Shown here one piece after another: positions 45,200-56,590 of a stretch of 64,000 nucleotides of DNA (position 1 is the first letter of the stretch; every line of letters begins with the position of its first letter). Where the stretch lies: contig OY754333.1 in the NCBI GenBank assembly GCA_963573305.1, positions 13,600,599-13,664,598 on the forward strand, in the 5' to 3' direction. The notes beneath the pieces are model-generated. The model did no database searches. It was not told the DNA's origin and was given only the letters and a program-made list of their open reading frames with translations. This DNA is from Pyrrhosoma nymphula (Eukaryota; Arthropoda; Insecta; Odonata; Coenagrionidae). The position numbers were made by a program, and so were the translations under genes.

Positions 45200-46117
45200 G
45201 GGCTCATTTGGTCTTTAACGTCTATGCTGAGCAAATGGTAAGAGAGGCATGGAAAAAGCTAGATGTGGAAATCGAAATAGGGGGCTAGCTAATAAAGTCG
45301 GTTAGCTTCGCGGACGATCAGGCGTTGGCTATGATCATCGATGGGATTAAAAACTTTGGTAGATGCATTGGAAAAGCAGCGCGATAAATACGGAATAAAG
45401 ATTAATCATAAGGAAGCAAAAGTAATAAGATTCTCAAGGAAAGCAATGTTGGTGATAAAAGTATAAGGCCACAAATTGGAGCATGCGGAGCAATTTAATT
45501 ACTTGTGTAGTGCACTAGAAGAAAATGGACGTATCACCAAAGAAATTAAGAGGAGAATATGAAGGCAGAAGGAAAGAATCAATGGAAGCGTTTAGTTATA
45601 GAAGAAAACTAATTACGGGGACCTTAAATAATAATATAAAGAAGAGGCTGATGAGAAGCTTGATATAGAATGTGGCGTTGTATGGGGCAGCAACGTGGAA
45701 TGTGTAAGGAGGACGAGAACAGGCTGAAGGCGTTCGAGAGGTGGGTATGCAGGACGATGGATGGAGAAGGTGTGGTGGACGGAAAGGATGACTATTGAGG
45801 AAATGTTCGACATTATTGATAAGGAGAGGAAGCTTCTGGATGAGTTAAGGGGAGGCAGGGCAGGTGGCTAGCCGAGGGGTTTCTCAAGTCTATCATAATT
45901 GGAAAAATGTTGGGCAAGCGGGAAAGGGAAAGAAAGAGAATTGGTTTCATGTACTGTATGAATAAGGGTAGGACTTAAAGTTGAGATGAAGAAAGAAATA
46001 CTCGAGGTAGTTAGATAGGGCCTTGTACGCATAAATTATCTGAAGGATTTTCTATGGCTATCTATAAAAACCTAACTTTAACCGGTAGATTACTCGAAGA
46101 AAATTGAATGAATGAAT
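45200..46117 (+). mobile_element. LINE relic with decayed reverse transcriptase
   Basis: The plus-strand translation near 45211 reads LFNVYAEQMVREAWKKL (after RT motif B), then after a stop SVSFADDQALAM (motif C FADD, about 45300-45325). Further on come VALYGAATWN (about 45670-45700) and LKAFERWVCRTMDG. Many stops and frame changes separate them. The end ACTTTAACCGGTAGATTACT then GAATGAATGAATTC matches the 3' end of the relic at 23526-23930. It is a non-LTR family different from the 35.8-kb copy and long inactive. Confidence 0.8.
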
Positions 46118-48500
46118 TCAAACTAGTTGAAAAATGAAAACATCTAGCCAGTTAAGCTACGTTGTATCATCAAGTCCTACTGCTGCTACGGCTTTAGCTT
46201 GAATCCCTAAATCATCCACGAAGCCACCTTAATTGCGTCTTTTTTTATTACTAACCCAGGTGTAAGAGATTGCTCTCGGTTTTGTTTGTTACAAGATACC
46301 GGACACAAAAGATCCCCAGAATATCATACGCTTTTTCATGTGAGCTATATATACAGATGAATATATTACGTGGGTCCTTTTGAGAGCAGCAGCGGAGTCT
46401 TTAAGAGGAGAAGGAGAGGGAGAGTGGGTCACTTTGGAGTTGTTTACAACCCGGTTCTTCATAACCTTCGCCTTAAATTTGAACGCTTGATATGAGAAAG
46501 TAAACCCAAAACAGTTATAAAATCCTTGATGCAACTCCCCTGTAAAATTGCTTGGGCTTATATTACTTTTTTTCTTTCACGATAGTACTCAATATGCGGA
46601 TAAAAAACTTTACCTGTTGAAAGTTAATCTCACCCTCTTTTGATTGTGGTAAAATTCATATAGATACAGTCGACTAAATATTTCCTTTAATGCTTTTAAA
46701 CAAGTAACGGGTATGAATGAATGCCTGTCTTGATTTAACCTGTATTTCTACAAGCATGAGGATTGTAAGATTGTATCAAAATGAACCAAGATAATCAATG
46801 CGAAATATAACGACTTTTACGAAGAACAAGCAATACTGTGTTCATACAGAAGTTGAAATCTTCTAATTTATTATGTTCATACTGTGTAAATAGCCCAAAG
46901 AAGCATTTATTCTGGTCTAGTTTCATAATTAAATGCGCAGGTTTTAGTAGTTAAAGCAACCACGTTCCAAGATGGCTCGTACTTAATGAGTAATAATTAC
47001 GATAGCCATCATGTGTTATTGGTGAAAGCCGATATTTTTGCTAAAACTACTTTGCCAATAGCCAAATTCAGACTCACTTTCACCAGAGAGGAATCATTAA
47101 AAAAATAAATATTTATCTCCTTTCCTTCGAGATGACTTTCTTTGGCTTTGTTGTACAATAGGTTCCCATTTGAGAACCTGGTAGCTAAAAATACATTTAC
47201 GAACCAAGGCCGAGGAAACATGCCTGCAAATATCAAGATGTATCTGATACCACCTTTCACCGAAAATAATGAGCATCTCTCTATCATTCTGCTTTAAGAT
47301 TGTAACGGTCTTCCTTGGTGGGCAATAAACAAACACTTACGAACTCGCGTATAATAAATACATATATATATTGAAACAACAAAATGAAACATATACATAC
47401 AATAGGTCACTCCACCGTCTTCTGCCATTCACTAGCAACACACAGTAAGTTAAAAAAAAAACACTTTCTTCTCGTGTCGTTCGTTCCACTGGGGTGCGAA
47501 GGCGAGACAGCATGTAGGAGCTCCTCTGTCCTTCGATGAAAACTCCAGGCGGCGACGTTACCGCCTCCTTAAATTATTTTCCTGGAAGTTCGCTGGCGGG
47601 TTTTCAAAATGCGATGTACCGCGATACCGTTGAACGATACAAGATGTAATGGCAAAATATTGACTAACCATATTTATATGATGAAATAAAAGAGAGATAT
47701 GTATACTTTTCTCATAGGTTAGGCAAGGTAAAAATATGCCCAGTGAATATTTATGTAGACTTGGTAAACTTTGTGACCTTAGACTGTTCCAAGAAGTGAG
47801 TTGTGACCCCTTAGTTAAAGTCTATATTTTTCTAAAAATAATTCTAAAAACTAGAATATATATTAGAGCAGCAAACGTTTAACTTAGCAACTGCTTGGCA
47901 TGGATTTTGGCCTTCAAACTCAATCAATTTGGAAAAAGGAATCAATATATGACAAAGAAAATACCAAAAAGAATTATTATATACAATACTATCAATCATC
48001 GTATCTCTGTACCTAACTGAACGCAATATAATAAAGAAAGTCAGGCCGTTACATCATAGTTCCAAGGTGTTTTCTCAGAATTGTTTTCATTTTCAACATA
48101 ATTGTAATAGGACTCTTTCCTTTAAAAAATAATTCGTGTACTGCCTAAGAAAAAATCAGATAAAATTTATAAGCTCAAATTTAATACAATTTTATTTACT
48201 GCTAAGCGTAAAGAGTGTTTTACATCGTCCATTGTACATTTCCGTTGTTACATATCCGAGCATATATAAATTTTCATTAACAAAATAAAGAGGCTTTTTC
48301 CCGCAGGTGTTTACGAGAATATGATGGGTCATTTGAATGTACACCTTTCTTTTTTCTATTATCTTTTTTTTGGAAAATTGCTGTGTAACATAAAAATATC
48401 AGTAGAAAATAAATATTTGACTTAAATATTTTTCAAATTTGAGTAGAGAAGAAGGGGGGCCTACGAGATAGGTCAGAAATATGAGACACAATTGGTTTTG
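46118..48500. other. Unassigned stretch
   Basis: 47450-47640 is locally GC-rich. No gene, LTR or tRNA recognised. Confidence 0.5.
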
Positions 48501-48547
48501 CTCTTGTGAGCATCTGGCATACAGTATGAAGGAATACACATTTGTGT

Positions 48548-48605
48548 TTGAGCCCCGGTCAAGGCGAAAGGTTTTCCCTCTGTGCAATTTTCAAGCTCAT
48601 TCTCC
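48548..48605 (+). mobile_element. SINE-B fragment
   Basis: GAGCCCCGGTCAAGGCGAAA and GTTTTCCCTCTGTG align with the box B-body junction of SINE-B (CCCGGTCAAGGCGAATG, TTTTTCCTCTGTGG). The head and 3' part are not recognisable. Confidence 0.55.
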
Positions 48606-48836
48606 AGCAGCCTGTGGCACCGATGCTTATAAACCTGGATAGAATTAGCCATGATATAAAGACAGTTACTGAGCCTAAATGTTGAGAGATTGCAAGGGTA
48701 CACTGTCGATCCAATATTTCTCAAGTCAATTGTGAGCTCATAATGAATGACCCCACAACCACATGATGAGGTTCGGGAATTGAAGTACGATATGTAAATA
48801 TTCGTGGCCAATGTAAAACAAAATAAATTTTAGATA

Positions 48837-48906
48837 TTCTCGGGATTCATACCGGGCTTTGCGATTGGTATCAGAAAATAACCTTACAAGGTTTGAATCC
48901 CGAGAA
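48837..48906. repeat. 17-bp-arm hairpin
   Basis: TTCTCGGGATTCATACC (48837-48853) pairs with GGTTTGAATCCCGAGAA (48890-48906) with one mismatch across a 36-base spacer. The right arm contains a box B-like TTTGAATCC, so this may be an inverted pair of tRNA-derived fragments. Confidence 0.7.
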
Positions 48907-48924
48907 CACCTAACATTTGTCGTT

Positions 48925-49444
48925 TGCTGGAAAAGCACCAGATCTCAATAAAAAAAATTTTGTTGCAAATTCGAATTACCCATCTCATAATGTATTATTT
49001 CCAGCACATGCAGTTTCGTCACTTATTTAATGGAAAAAATAATTTCACATACTATCACCCGGAATTGATATTTTAGATTTTGCAGATCTATAGAAGACAC
49101 TAATTATTTAAGCTTATTATCCGTACCACAACATAAGGGTTGATAGAGCATATTTCAGATTTAATTCTTAGTATTTATGCCTGTATTTCTCATTTACGTC
49201 TATCATGAGAGTCCATGAGTCACAAAAAAGGTATATATATATATATAAACAAGAGTATATATTATTCCTACCCCATCCATCAGGAAGTTTCAACATGGGC
49301 TGTACAACTTTTACTAAAAAAACTTTTATTAAAATCAAAGAACTATTTAGTTTAATTATAGATAAAAACTCATCACGTTTTTTTCCTATCATTTTGGTTC
49401 ATTTTGACTACACTTGGCTACATTAAATTATTATTTTATTGCAG
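48925..49444. other. Unassigned AT-rich stretch before a candidate exon
   Basis: It includes a short TA run at about 49232-49248 and ends in a T-rich tract with TTATTATTTTATTGCAG, a good 3' splice-site context. Confidence 0.5.
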
Positions 49445-49574
49445 AACTGCAGGCTTTGCCTCTGCAACTGCGGAAAGTTCATTAGCTCAGCGAGATTGGC
49501 AAAAAAAAGTGGAACAAACACTTGATCTTTCTAAAATACCCACCTCAGAAATTGAGAGGGGTCAAATTTGGGGA
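49445..49574 (+). CDS. Candidate internal coding exon of an unidentified host gene
   Basis: A pyrimidine-rich acceptor ending TTTTATTGCAG (AG at 49443-49444) precedes 130 bases open in one frame, ending at a donor-like A|GTGAGG (49575). The peptide, after a split codon, is TAGFASATAESSLAQRDWQK, then KVEQTLDLSKIPTSEIERGQ, then IWG. It is well mixed in composition, hydrophilic and helix-prone, unlike the Phe/Ile/Tyr-rich noise around it. Codon phase would be 2 at entry and 0 at exit. An alternative acceptor is AG at 49451-49452 (CTGCAG). I do not recognise the family and see no partner exon, so the flanking introns would be very long. A chance ORF remains possible. Confidence 0.4.
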
Positions 49575-50087
49575 GTGAGGCATATCATTTTAAAAATGTA
49601 AACTCATTTTTGAAATAATTTGTGCATTAAAATAATACTTTTATCCTCAGCATATAAATAGAGGGATAAGGGAAATGAGAGAAAAGAGCGACAATGTGGT
49701 TTAATTTCAATATAAAGAAAATGTATGAGGAGAGTGAAGCCGCGGGACACATGGGATGTATCTTAATAAACTGATTGGTTGCAACTTTTAGGGTTTTCGC
49801 TATGTCAAACTTGTTAAATTCCCTATAAATTAATAGTAAAGACCTAAAACAGCTATGTGCCGGCTTTGTCAATGAAATTACATTATGGAACGGTAGATTC
49901 GGTGCCTACGAAGGGACACTGCCCTGACACTGTCGAGGTAGTTTTTGAAAACGTGGAAAACTTAACGTATTCACAAGAACAACCATTCTTACCCTTTACA
50001 TCGGAGTACAGCACCGGAAACAATTTTAAATAATCGTTGTCTCAAGTAACCTTTCCTATAAGTGGCTGTGTAAACCTTACTTTCATG
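49575..50087. other. Unassigned AT-rich stretch
   Basis: Nothing recognised. Confidence 0.55.
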
Positions 50088-50293
50088 TCGGCCCCGGTGG
50101 CGACGGGGTAAAGTCCTCGCCTGCTGAACTGAGGGTCGCGGGTTCGAGTCCCGCCTGAGTGGATTTTTCACCACTCAGGACATGGGTGTTTGTGTTCGTC
50201 TATTGTTACATGTTAATACACCCGATGTAAAAAGGCCGTTCGTGCTGTTTTCGGGGATGTGGATATAAATAAAAATAAAAATAAATAAATAAT
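50088..50293 (+). mobile_element. SINE-A, full-length reference copy
   Basis: The head starts GTCGGCCCCGGTGGCGACGG with box A-like GACGGGGTAAAG, box B GGTTCGAGTCC (about 50143-50153) and CCCGCCTGAGTGG. The unrelated body is CACTCAGGACATGGGTGTTT, ACACCCGATG, AAAAGGCCGTTCGTGC, GGGGATGTGGATA. The tail is (AAAAT/AAAT)n to about 50293. It is very similar to the minus-strand copy at 29127-29314, about 21 kb away. It would be transcribed by Pol III and mobilised by a LINE. No target duplication was clear. Confidence 0.9.
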
Positions 50294-50742
50294 TAGCAAT
50301 ATTATCTTAGTGGTTGTGAGGGTCTAAAAAGAAAATCTCATTAATTATTACTTTATAAACCTTATGATAAAAAGTGGTGAAATATCGCTGTGTAAATCGA
50401 ACATCAACCATAGTTTTTAACAAGGTCATTTATAAAAATATATATTCATGAAATATTGGGCTCATAGTATAAGGGAGGGAAAGTTAGTGGCGTAACTTTA
50501 GCTGAAAGTTTCTCAGTGTGTGAAGCCAGACATCAAGTTATAAAAATGTATGCAGATAATTTCTAAAGCGTTTAATTATTCAGTCCATAGCCCAAATTGT
50601 AACCATTTCATTAGATGTGCCTGAGATTTCAGAAGAAAGATTATTCATCAACCGACTCGATACCACGGTGTCAGTCGTAAAATTCATCCAGCCAGTTTTA
50701 TAGATGCCGGGTCAAGTTTTTCCTTTTCTTTTAGTACCTCGC
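50294..50742. other. Unassigned AT-rich stretch
   Basis: Nothing recognised. Confidence 0.55.
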
Positions 50743-50793
50743 TAAAGCAACAGCTAACGATCGTTAACACGTTCGTAACGATCGTTGCTTTTA
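50743..50793. repeat. Two-part hairpin with AACGATCGTT arms
   Basis: TAACGATCGTTA (50755-50766) is itself palindromic, and TAACGATCGTT recurs at 50776-50786. Outside them TAAAGCAA (50743-50750) pairs with TTGCTTTTA (50785-50793), with a small bulge. Confidence 0.75.
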
Positions 50794-50799
50794 GTTTTG

Positions 50800-52185
50800 A
50801 ATTTGAAGCGTTTATTTTATAATGGCCCAAGCAGGAGCATTGTGAATTCCATTTCTATCGCGCCAACAAACCCACTTGATATATTTAAAATCTCATCTCG
50901 AAAAAAAAAATGAAGGTAATGAAACGAGTATCTGAGACGGAAGCGATCGTAAAATCTCTAAATTAACAACCAGAACGCTTAAAGGGAAGACGTAAGACAT
51001 CAAAGCCATTCATATCCACCAAGGGAAAGGTGGTTCATATCAGGGATCTCATAAATACGGCCATTGGAGCCGTACTTGCGAGGAGTAGGTCTGTCGACCT
51101 ATCTTGGTTTTGTGCATGAGAAACTGGTATAATTGACTGTTGGAGTAGACCTAAAGAAGGTTTGAGAAATAAAATTGCAAAATTTCAGCACTGCGAGTTA
51201 AATAAAATTACAATAAAAAATGAAAGGTGAGAAGATAATTAAAATATTGAAAACGGTAAGACACCAGTAAATGATTCTGCCAATTTCATTTTGACTTCGA
51301 CGAATCGACGGTCCCGGGATTAATGCATGCAATAAATCTCAGGGCAAATTAACAGTTAACCAATATTGAACGTTAGTCACGTCTGCCATATGGTGCATAA
51401 TAATACGCCCTAGGTGAGCTGCAGGAGAAATAAAATAGGGCTTTTTAAAAGATCTTACACCAATCCATCAAATGACAGATGATTACTCAGGTCGCAAAAA
51501 CGTGTTCCTTTGAAAAGATCACTTTCAGTGACCTTTGAAATTATATCCTGTATAAAATGAATGCATAAAACTTTAGCAATAAGCTTTTAAGTCTCACCAT
51601 CATCCGTGCGATTGATCGTACGTTACCTTCACCTTAGTGAAAACGATTTTAATATCTTGATTCTGCCTAATCATTATTAAATTAAGAAAACAAGTAGTGT
51701 AAGTCAAATGATGTACCAAAGGATCAAGAGGTGAGATTGATATGCGACTCACTTTTTAAAGACATAACTTAGCAGTGTTATACACTTTTCTGAAAGATTA
51801 GATAAATAATTATAGGTCTCCTTTCCTGAAAAATCCATTCATTTGCCTGAAATGCGTTTTAATCAGTCAAATAATGTGAAGTATTTTATAACAAACATTC
51901 GGTTGATGATTTCAAGTTTGAAACAATACATACGAGCTCTGAAGAATTACAAAAATCCTTGAAACTTTTACATGGAACCTCTTATTTACACCGCATTATG
52001 TGTCATCATCTAGGAAGAATTTAATACATACATTGTAGCACAAATCATATTCAGTTCTCACCGAAGTCATACATACGTACATATCCATCAACGCATTCCC
52101 TTTCGGGTAGATACAGTCAAAGAGCATTTTATTACTCAAAACTTACTATCCTTTAATAATTCCCACCAAAATGCCCTATCCTTAC
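50800..52185. other. Unassigned AT-rich stretch
   Basis: Nothing recognised. Confidence 0.55.
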
Positions 52186-52189
52186 ATGC

Positions 52190-53095
52190 CTCTTTTGCTT
52201 CCATCACATTCATGCACTGTTTCATACTCTTTCACCACCTTAAGACTCACATTTTTCTTCTCTTGTAAGTGATTTTATACTTTCCCATGACTTTCTTGGT
52301 CTACTCCTTCCTCTTAAGCCATTCATTCTCTATCATAAATCTGTTTTATCGTTTGATCCTCATCCTTTCTCTCAAAGTGGCCAAACTGACGAAGCTTGCT
52401 CCTTCCATATATATTCATTATCGGAATATCCAATCCACATTCTCTCATAAACCACTCATTTTTAACACTATCGTTCAACTTTAACCGGAAAAACGTCTCG
52501 GGTACCCCATTCCAACTGCATTTTGATTAAATTTATGCTTATTCTGGCATACAAAAAATAGGGGGGATAAGACACATGTGCTCCAAATTCTACCTAAAAC
52601 GTTTATACCACCATTTGAAACCTAATTCTCTTTCATCCTTCCTTCTTTCGCAAAATTCGACCAATGTGGACGAAATCTTCCACTTGCTCAATTATTTCTC
52701 TTCCTATTCTCCTTGTCAAATATTACTACTTCGGTCTTTTACGCATTCACCCTTAAATCCATTTTCTTTAATTATTCACAGAAGTTATACGAAACACCTT
52801 GTAATCCCTTCTGAGCTTTCAGGCAGGAACACAGCGTCATTAGCATAAAGAAGAAGAGGCAGATTTACATTACAGACTATTAAACCGAAACTTACGCTTC
52901 AAGCATCTCTGACACATTTGACATTGACAATGACATTGACAATACCCATCCTTGCTTTGCGTTGGTACTGTTTTATGTTTAACAAGTCGCTCAAGATCCC
53001 TTTCACTCTCACACATGCTTTACTTTTGACGTACAATACCTTCATAACATTCTGTAACTACCTGTTTATTCCATAGTCTTTCAAATTCTACCATA
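52190..53095 (-). mobile_element. LINE relic on the minus strand
   Basis: Minus-strand translation of 52816-52850 reads LYANDAVFLPES, a decayed RT motif C (YADDAVLL-like, second catalytic position changed to Asn-Asp). Downstream on the same strand, 52358-52402 reads SKLRQFGHFERKDE, the LRWFGHVERMD-like motif common after the RT domain of insect LINEs. The order and spacing are right for a non-LTR element running from about 53095 to 52190. Numerous stops; inactive. A 12-base tandem GACATTGACAAT lies at 52920-52943 within it. Confidence 0.75.
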
Positions 53096-54870
53096 ACTTT
53101 TTAATCGAAAAATTAAAAAAATGATAAAAAAGGCTAAATGACAAGAAAAATGGAAAAAAAAAATTGAAATGGGGATCTACTATTTTATGATGTATGTATT
53201 ACAGTGATATTTGAGTTACTAATCAACCTTCTAGACTACCCGCTCAACTTCATTTCTCTCAATACACTTTCATGTTTTTCTCCTCGCCGATTCCATGCCC
53301 TTTATTCAATAGGGGTCTTCGTGTCTCTACCGTGGATTTCCTTCTCATTTTACCTATTTTAATATACATATGGTATTCTTTCACCCAATAAGCTATTGTT
53401 CTTCATAAGACTTAATTATTTGCTGGGCTACCTATCTCTGCAAATATTTTCATGAATTGAGATAAACGAAGTATGGCATGGACGAGAGGAAATATCCTTT
53501 GATGTCCCTTTCATATTTGAGTTGGTCTCATTCAGCAGAGAGTCAAGAAAATTGCTCGTTATATGTGTAATATTAAATGTATTTTTTTACAATGGAATGA
53601 TTCTGAACTACATTGATTGCTGTAGATATATAGGCCAAAATAGATTTCAAATGATATTCTTGAGAGCAGCATTTACGCAGAGGAAGAATCAAGTATTTTG
53701 TCCTCTGAAAAAACGGCAGAATTTCATTCATGGTTGACATCTCTTAAGAATGATTTTCTTTTAAAAAAAGTTAGAGGTTCTGGAGAATAAAACGATACTA
53801 ATTGGATGCTAGCTTGATTTAAACAACTTGTGTGTCAAAATTGTGGAGGAGGAAAAGCTCAGAAAATTCATAAACGGGATTCAACACACGTTGAAATGAT
53901 TCTATATTAAAATAAATGTGGATATGAATGAAATAGAGAGTTTGGGTAAATGTATACATCCGCTACGATGATCAGGGGAAGAAGCAATGAATTGTTATCC
54001 AAATAAGTATACTTAAAATTGGGCTTCGTACACATTTAAATCAGTTTTGTACTAAAATTAACTATCAATGCAACATTATTTTCATACAATATCTTATTTA
54101 GAATCAAATATGCTTCCAAATTTTTGAGACTACATTTCCATGCCTAGCTATTTCTCATCTAAATTATCTTTAAGGTGTCATGCCTTTCAATGTTAAGCCC
54201 ACTTCCCATTCGTAGTTTTGCGCTTCCTTCTTTCATGGTTCTTGCAAGATTAACTAAGGTCTTAATGCAGCCTGTGTCGTTCAAAATTATTTACGTTCTT
54301 TTGCTATATTCGATTATTTCTACTGCTTGTTGGGTCAAATTTCTCTACTTTGTCGGTTCTAATTTCTAACAATAATACACCCGGGAATATTATATTATAC
54401 AAAGTATCATCCAGTCCTCCACCTTATTGGCAAATGTCAATAATCAATTTCTCAATTTCCTTCAACTATAATCCAAAGTTTCAATGTCCAGTTTAAATTT
54501 ATATCAATTGACATTCTAACCGTGGATTTAGGTTAAATCTTTATCATATTCTTGAGAAGAATATTTTTATGTCTTTTTCCCCTAGATGCCTTCATGTTCT
54601 TTCTACTATTTATAAAATAAATTTTCCATATTTTTTTCTTTTAGCAATACCACCATTAACAATTACTCATTAAGAGTTGAAGTACTATTCCGCCCCGAAG
54701 GACACAGACTGAATCCTCTCTCAATTATTCCTCGTCGAGCTGTTTCTCTATGAATTGAATTAAAACCATTCCCTTCAAAAGTGTTCATTCCATTCTCTTT
54801 TCGCCTGGTTCTGAGCGATGTATTATGACACGTGATTACATTTTTTTCCGAGAGAAAAGTGAACGATAGC
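53096..54870. other. Unassigned AT-rich stretch
   Basis: No recognised feature; frames are short. Confidence 0.55.
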
Positions 54871-55730
54871 GATTAATTTGTTAACAAGTGTGTTGCCTCC
54901 CCCCCCCCCCCCCTCCAACCTTTTCCCCGTAGATTATTCCACCACGTGTACGTCAATCTTTTTTTCGGTGGAATTTTTTCTCCCAATTCATTATTCGCAC
55001 CCCTCATCACGGAATCAGGCCCGGAGATCCTTCCATCTTTTCCCTCCCTTTACCAGGGTTTTCTCCCCTCATCGTACTGGTAACCCCCAGCCCCATGCAA
55101 GCGCTCTTGTGTAACTCTCCCAGTTTTCCTGAAACCATTCCCGAGCAGAGTTCCCTCAGCTGTTCCCGTTACACCACGTCCCCCCTCCGTTCTCACCGTT
55201 CCCGTTGCAGGTCCCTCCCCCCACCTGTCGGCGGCCTCATCCGTTCCCAACAGTCCACGCTAATATTTCACAATGTTCCCTAATTGAAAAGTTCCGAGGG
55301 CGCCAAATCCACTTTTTCCTCCCGCGAGCCGCCAACGCTCTTTTTCTCTCGCTACTACCCATTCCAAAACCCTCCCCGCAAACCCTTATTGCAGGCCGAA
55401 GGGGTGCGATGGTATTTTTGGGCCCACCTTCCCCACTCATCTCCCTCCTGCGGCCTGACCCCTCCTCCTTCCGCATCCTTCCCCGCACTTTCCATCCCTC
55501 CTGTCTTTACCCAGGCCAACACCAAATGTTGTTCTTTTTTTCCTCATGGCCTGGTTGTCCTGCGCTTTTCCCTCCACCCGCCGCGCCCGGTGGCAGGTGC
55601 CAAGCTCCAGAGCTGAATACCGCGAATCCCCAGGGGGGGGGGGGTTAGAAATGTGGAATTCCGGAAAGGATAGCGTCCAGGGAGGCAAAGTGAAATCACC
55701 GAACTACTGCCGGTTCCAAGCAAATTTTTT
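54871..55730. other. GC-rich pyrimidine-skewed block
   Basis: It begins with a run of 15 C (54899-54913) and continues C/T-rich with many CpG to a run of 11-12 G near 55632. Frames of 60-147 codons on both strands read Pro/Ser/Arg-rich and mirror each other. Apparent peptides follow composition. It is the mirror image in skew of the 27.8-kb block. Confidence 0.4.
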
Positions 55731-56419
55731 TTATGTACTAGAAGAAGCAATGTCTTTATTTGGACCCTTTTTTTGGCAGCACCTCACATCCACATTCTAT
55801 GGTTGCCACTGAGTGCTACTCGTACTTCAAAAAGCATTCTACCTGACTAAATATTCAGACAAATGCATACAGATACTTAGCACATTACAGACCATAAATA
55901 TATTTATAGATTTTCCCGGCACCCAGGTTTTTTTCTCGGATTCCTTTTGCACTAAACTATTATAAAGTTCATATCTCATCGCTGCTATTTCTTAAATTCA
56001 CTGGAGCGTTCAGCTTCTTCAAAGAACTCAGGAAATGCATAGTGAGCAAATAAATTGCAGCGCACATATGTAATTACTAATTTTATGAACTATAATGTCA
56101 AATAAGGTACTACAAAAACGTGTAAATATATGATCATAAATACGAGTATATTCGTGACCCGTCCATATAAAGTGGCGCGAAAAACACGAGCAAGTTCGTA
56201 AGCCACTTTTAATGTGCTAAAATAGGGATTTCAAGAATTATGTCTTCTGATTCATATCTCTATGTAAGGAAATCAGCTTTTCTCTTCGCAAAAGACCTGT
56301 AGTCCTGAAATTCATTGCACTACCAGTAATATTGAATCTTCACAATAATTAAATTATTCATTTTCCACCGTATAGGCATCTGTTTTTAGTTCCATACTAT
56401 TTACATCAGCAAAAGTATC
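55731..56419. other. Unassigned AT-rich stretch
   Basis: Nothing recognised. Confidence 0.55.
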
Positions 56420-56590
56420 AATTCTTCTCCATTTTCGGGTTTCCTCCGCGTAGGTTGCTTTTTTAGGACAACAGTTTCGTCCGTATTCCAACGGGAGTCA
56501 TCAGGTCGAAGACGCCCGCTGGAACACGGGCAAAACTGTTTTCCTAAAAAAGCAGCCTACGCGGTGGAAACCCAAAAATGGAGAAGAATT
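56420..56590. mobile_element. Hairpin MITE with 76-bp arms
   Basis: Arms 56420-56495 (AATTCTTCTCCATTTTCGGG at the outer end) and 56515-56590 are inverted repeats with few mismatches and a 19-base centre. Landmarks in both arms are CCGCGTAGG, GCTTTTTTAGGA and AAACTGTT. No coding capacity and no certain target duplication. The inner part contains a hammerhead-like core on the minus strand and its degenerate mirror on the plus strand. Confidence 0.88.
56474..56504 (-). ncRNA. Hammerhead-like ribozyme core, best candidate in window
   Basis: Minus strand: exact CTGATGA (56498-56504), a 19-base stretch with CCGT pairing ACGG as helix II, then GAAAC (56474-56478). The match to the hammerhead core CUGAUGA / GAAA is exact at both boxes. 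The mirror arm has a decayed version (TCGAAGA and AAAAC). Helix I/III pairing and the cleavage site were not established. Confidence 0.45.

Noticed and set aside
46981..47640. Possible LTR (ATAAA-type signal and a change in composition)
   Set aside because: No matching second LTR, no TG...CA termini with target duplication and no primer binding site could be found.
50088..50165. Functional tRNA gene
   Set aside because: Boxes A and B are good but no acceptor stem closes, and the unit recurs with a constant unrelated body and A-rich tail, so it is a SINE.
55050..55812. 147- and 110-codon plus-strand frames in the C/T-rich block
   Set aside because: Composition-driven Pro/Ser/Arg sequence, mirrored by frames on the other strand; no domain.
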